Shown piece after piece: positions 62,330 through 64,000 of a DNA stretch of 64,000 bases. The position numbers and the translations under genes were made by a program. The stretch is from Williamsia sp. 1135. Its GTDB lineage: Bacteria; Actinomycetota; Actinomycetes; Mycobacteriales; Mycobacteriaceae. Position 1 is the first letter of the stretch; each line of letters opens with the position of its first letter. The DNA is taken from contig NZ_MJEI01000106.1 of NCBI RefSeq assembly GCF_002095395.1, positions 273,728-337,727 on the forward strand. The letters are read 5' to 3'. Under the pieces are notes generated by a model that ran no database searches, was not told the origin of the DNA, and saw only the letters and a list, made by a program, of their open reading frames with translations.

Positions 62330-64000
62330 TGCACACGTTGCAGAGGCTGTTGCCGAATCGCGGGCGGTAACGCCCGCGATTCGGCGTGTTTGGTGCAAGA
62401 ATTCTGGTGTGGCCAAGTCGTACATCCATGCTGATCGTGATCAGCAGTTTCTGTTGCCGCCGGATATGCGGGAGTGGTTGCCGCCCGGTCATCTGGTGTG
62501 GCTGATCGCCGATATTGTTCAGGCGCTGGATACCTCGGCGTTTCATGGCCGGCGTAAGCGTCGGGCCACGGCCGATTCAAACGCCGGACGGCGCGGTTAC
62601 GACCCGGACATGATGTTGGTGCTGCTGTTCTATGCCTACTGCGTCGGGGAGCGGTCCTCCCGGATGATCGAACGACGCTGCCACACCGACGTCGCGTTCC
62701 GGGTCGCGTGCGCCCAACACGCCCCTGATCACACCGTCATCGCCCGGTTCCGCAAAGACCAGGAAACCCACTTCACCAGCCTGTTACCCAGGTCCTGCAG
62801 CTGTGTGCGGCGGCAGGGATGGTCAAGGTCGGGACCATCGCCGTCGATGGCACCAAGATCGAAGCCAACGCCAGTATCGATGCGAACAAAACCGAAGCCA
62901 GACTGCGAGAGATGGCGAGCGAGATCGTCGCCGAAGCGGCTGCTGTCGATGATCAAGAAGATCTCGACGACCCAGGCGATCAGACTCCGCCGCGGTTGCA
63001 GTCGAGGGCCACTCGCCAAGCTGCGATCGCTGAAGCGCTGGCCTCGATCGAGAAAGATCGCCGCGAACGACCCAGCAGTGCAGCAAAGATGACGATACGT
63101 AGGGTCGAGCGTGCTGAGGCCAAAGAACGCCGTCTCACCGAAGAGTCGACCGCCATCTACACCGCTCAGCAGCAGGTACTCGCGCAAGGACGGCGCCCGG
63201 CCGGACGCCGGGCGGTGCATCCCGATCGCAATGTCAACGTGCTCAAAGCCCGGCAGAACCTGATCAATGCGCGGGCCGCGCTCGAGCGCCGGAACGCTTC
63301 CAAACCAGTCCGAAAACGCAACCTTACCGACCCGCAGTCCCGGCTCATGAAGACCCGATTCGGGTTCCGGCAGGCCTATAACGCCCAGCTGGCCGTCTCC
63401 GAAGATCACCTCATCCTCGCCGCGTATGTCACCGACCGCGGCATCGATATTGGCGAGTACATACCGACGGTCGCCGCCGTCGAGCAAACGTTGAGCGAGC
63501 TCGCCGCCGCCGGTCACGATCGGGTCATCGGGACCGTCCTTGCCGACGCCGGCTACTTCTCACGAGAGAACCTCGCCGCCGCCGGACCCAACAGACTCAT
63601 CGCGCCCGGCAAAGCCAAAGATGTTGCAACATCGAAGAAAACGGCAGTCACCCAGCCCGGGAAATACGACCGGACCGCCATCGAAGAGATGCAAGAACGC
63701 ATCGGCACCGACGAAGGAACCGCCCACTACCGCCAACGCGCAGGGATCATCGAACCCGTCAACGCCCACCTCAAAGACCGACGAACCCTACGACGATTCG
63801 CCCGACGCGGCCTCGCAGCTGCACAATCTGAACTCATCCTCGCCGCCGCAGCCACCAACTTCCTGCGCTACGTGAAAGTCAACAACCTCGCCACCATCTG
63901 ACCCCGGGGCCACGGCCCCGGCCCAATCCCCGACCGGGCCACGAACCCCCACGATCAAACACGCCCGCGGGATTAGGCAACAGCCTATGCAACGTGTGCA
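62330..64000 (+). mobile_element. IS1182-like insertion sequence
   Basis: The left end TGCACACGTTGCAGAGGCTG (62330 onward) and the right end (reverse complement of 63971-64000, TGCACACGTTGCATAGGCTG) match at 28 of 30 positions. The element spans 1671 bp and its right end is the last base of the window, so the target duplication cannot be checked. It encodes one frameshifted transposase. It inserted 74 bases beyond attR, just after the tRNA terminator. Confidence 0.9.
62409..63901 (+). pseudogene. IS1182-family transposase, frameshifted
   Basis: From GTG 62409 the first frame reads AKSYIHADRDQQFLLPPDMR, RGYDPDMMLVLLFYAYCVGE and APDHTVIARFRKDQETHFTSL. The second frame continues with VKVGTIAVDGTKIEANAS and ends ILAAAATNFLRYVKVNNLATI near 63901. 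The DDE residues expected for IS1182 are in TIAVDGTK, VLADAGYFS and AGIIEPVNAHLKDRR. Adding one base at about 62785 (CTGTTACCC) joins the frames into about 497 residues. IS1182 elements do not usually rely on frameshifting, so this copy is either inactive or carries a sequence error. Confidence 0.88.

Overview
The window is GC-rich DNA from a mycolic-acid-containing actinobacterium (Mycobacteriales). The gene orders K+ channel-nudC-mrx1-uvrD2-whiB7-ABC1 kinase-ThiF-like-DUF2342-PDZ/Lon-PPA1309-UPF0182 and prfB-mscS-ftsE-ftsX-smpB match Mycobacterium tuberculosis Rv3200c-Rv3193c and Rv3105c-Rv3100c. An Ag85-type mycolyltransferase, a cutinase, an Rpf and WhiB7 fit the same group. Gordonia or a close relative is my best guess, but the sequence alone does not fix the genus.

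Layout. 1-15.2 kb: conserved stress and DNA-repair block, with a textbook whiB7 leader (promoter, upstream ORF, attenuator). 15.3-15.7 kb: two identical initiator tRNA genes. 15.7-22.9 kb: small envelope proteins, a tandem TerD protein, an ammonium transporter with a Glu in its first twin-His position, a CoA transferase, and a TetR-glycosyltransferase pair whose glycosyltransferase is frameshifted. 22.9-29.5 kb: rpf, an acyl-CoA dehydrogenase pair behind palindromic operators, small membrane proteins, hisN. 29.5-34.5 kb: prfB, mscS, ftsEX, smpB. 34.6-41.6 kb: accessory genes separating smpB from its partner ssrA (41.75 kb): a frameshifted mycolyltransferase, a 1287-residue nSTAND-WD40 protein, a secreted cutinase, and a 50-codon ORF that looks like the sigma-D-binding segment of RsdA. 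42.2-50 kb: aldo/keto reductase, three esterase/lipase genes, pgm, a VIT-family transporter, a DsbA-like protein.

50.08-62.25 kb is an integrated element in the 3' part of tRNA-Ala(GGC). It is bounded by perfect 44-bp direct repeats, with a second 23-bp repeat just inside each end (candidate integrase arm sites). It carries a tyrosine integrase, an excisionase-like protein, a primase/ATPase-like protein, several small unknown proteins (one like a small terminase), a serine resolvase, an unknown gene and a type III-like restriction-modification pair. No structural or conjugation genes are seen, so it resembles a phage satellite or minimal integrative element with a defence cargo.

62.33-64.0 kb is an IS1182-like insertion sequence with about 30-bp terminal inverted repeats; its right end falls on the last base of the window and its transposase is frameshifted.

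Three genes (glycosyltransferase, mycolyltransferase, transposase) each need a single-base change to read through. Whether these are real lesions or sequence errors cannot be decided here.
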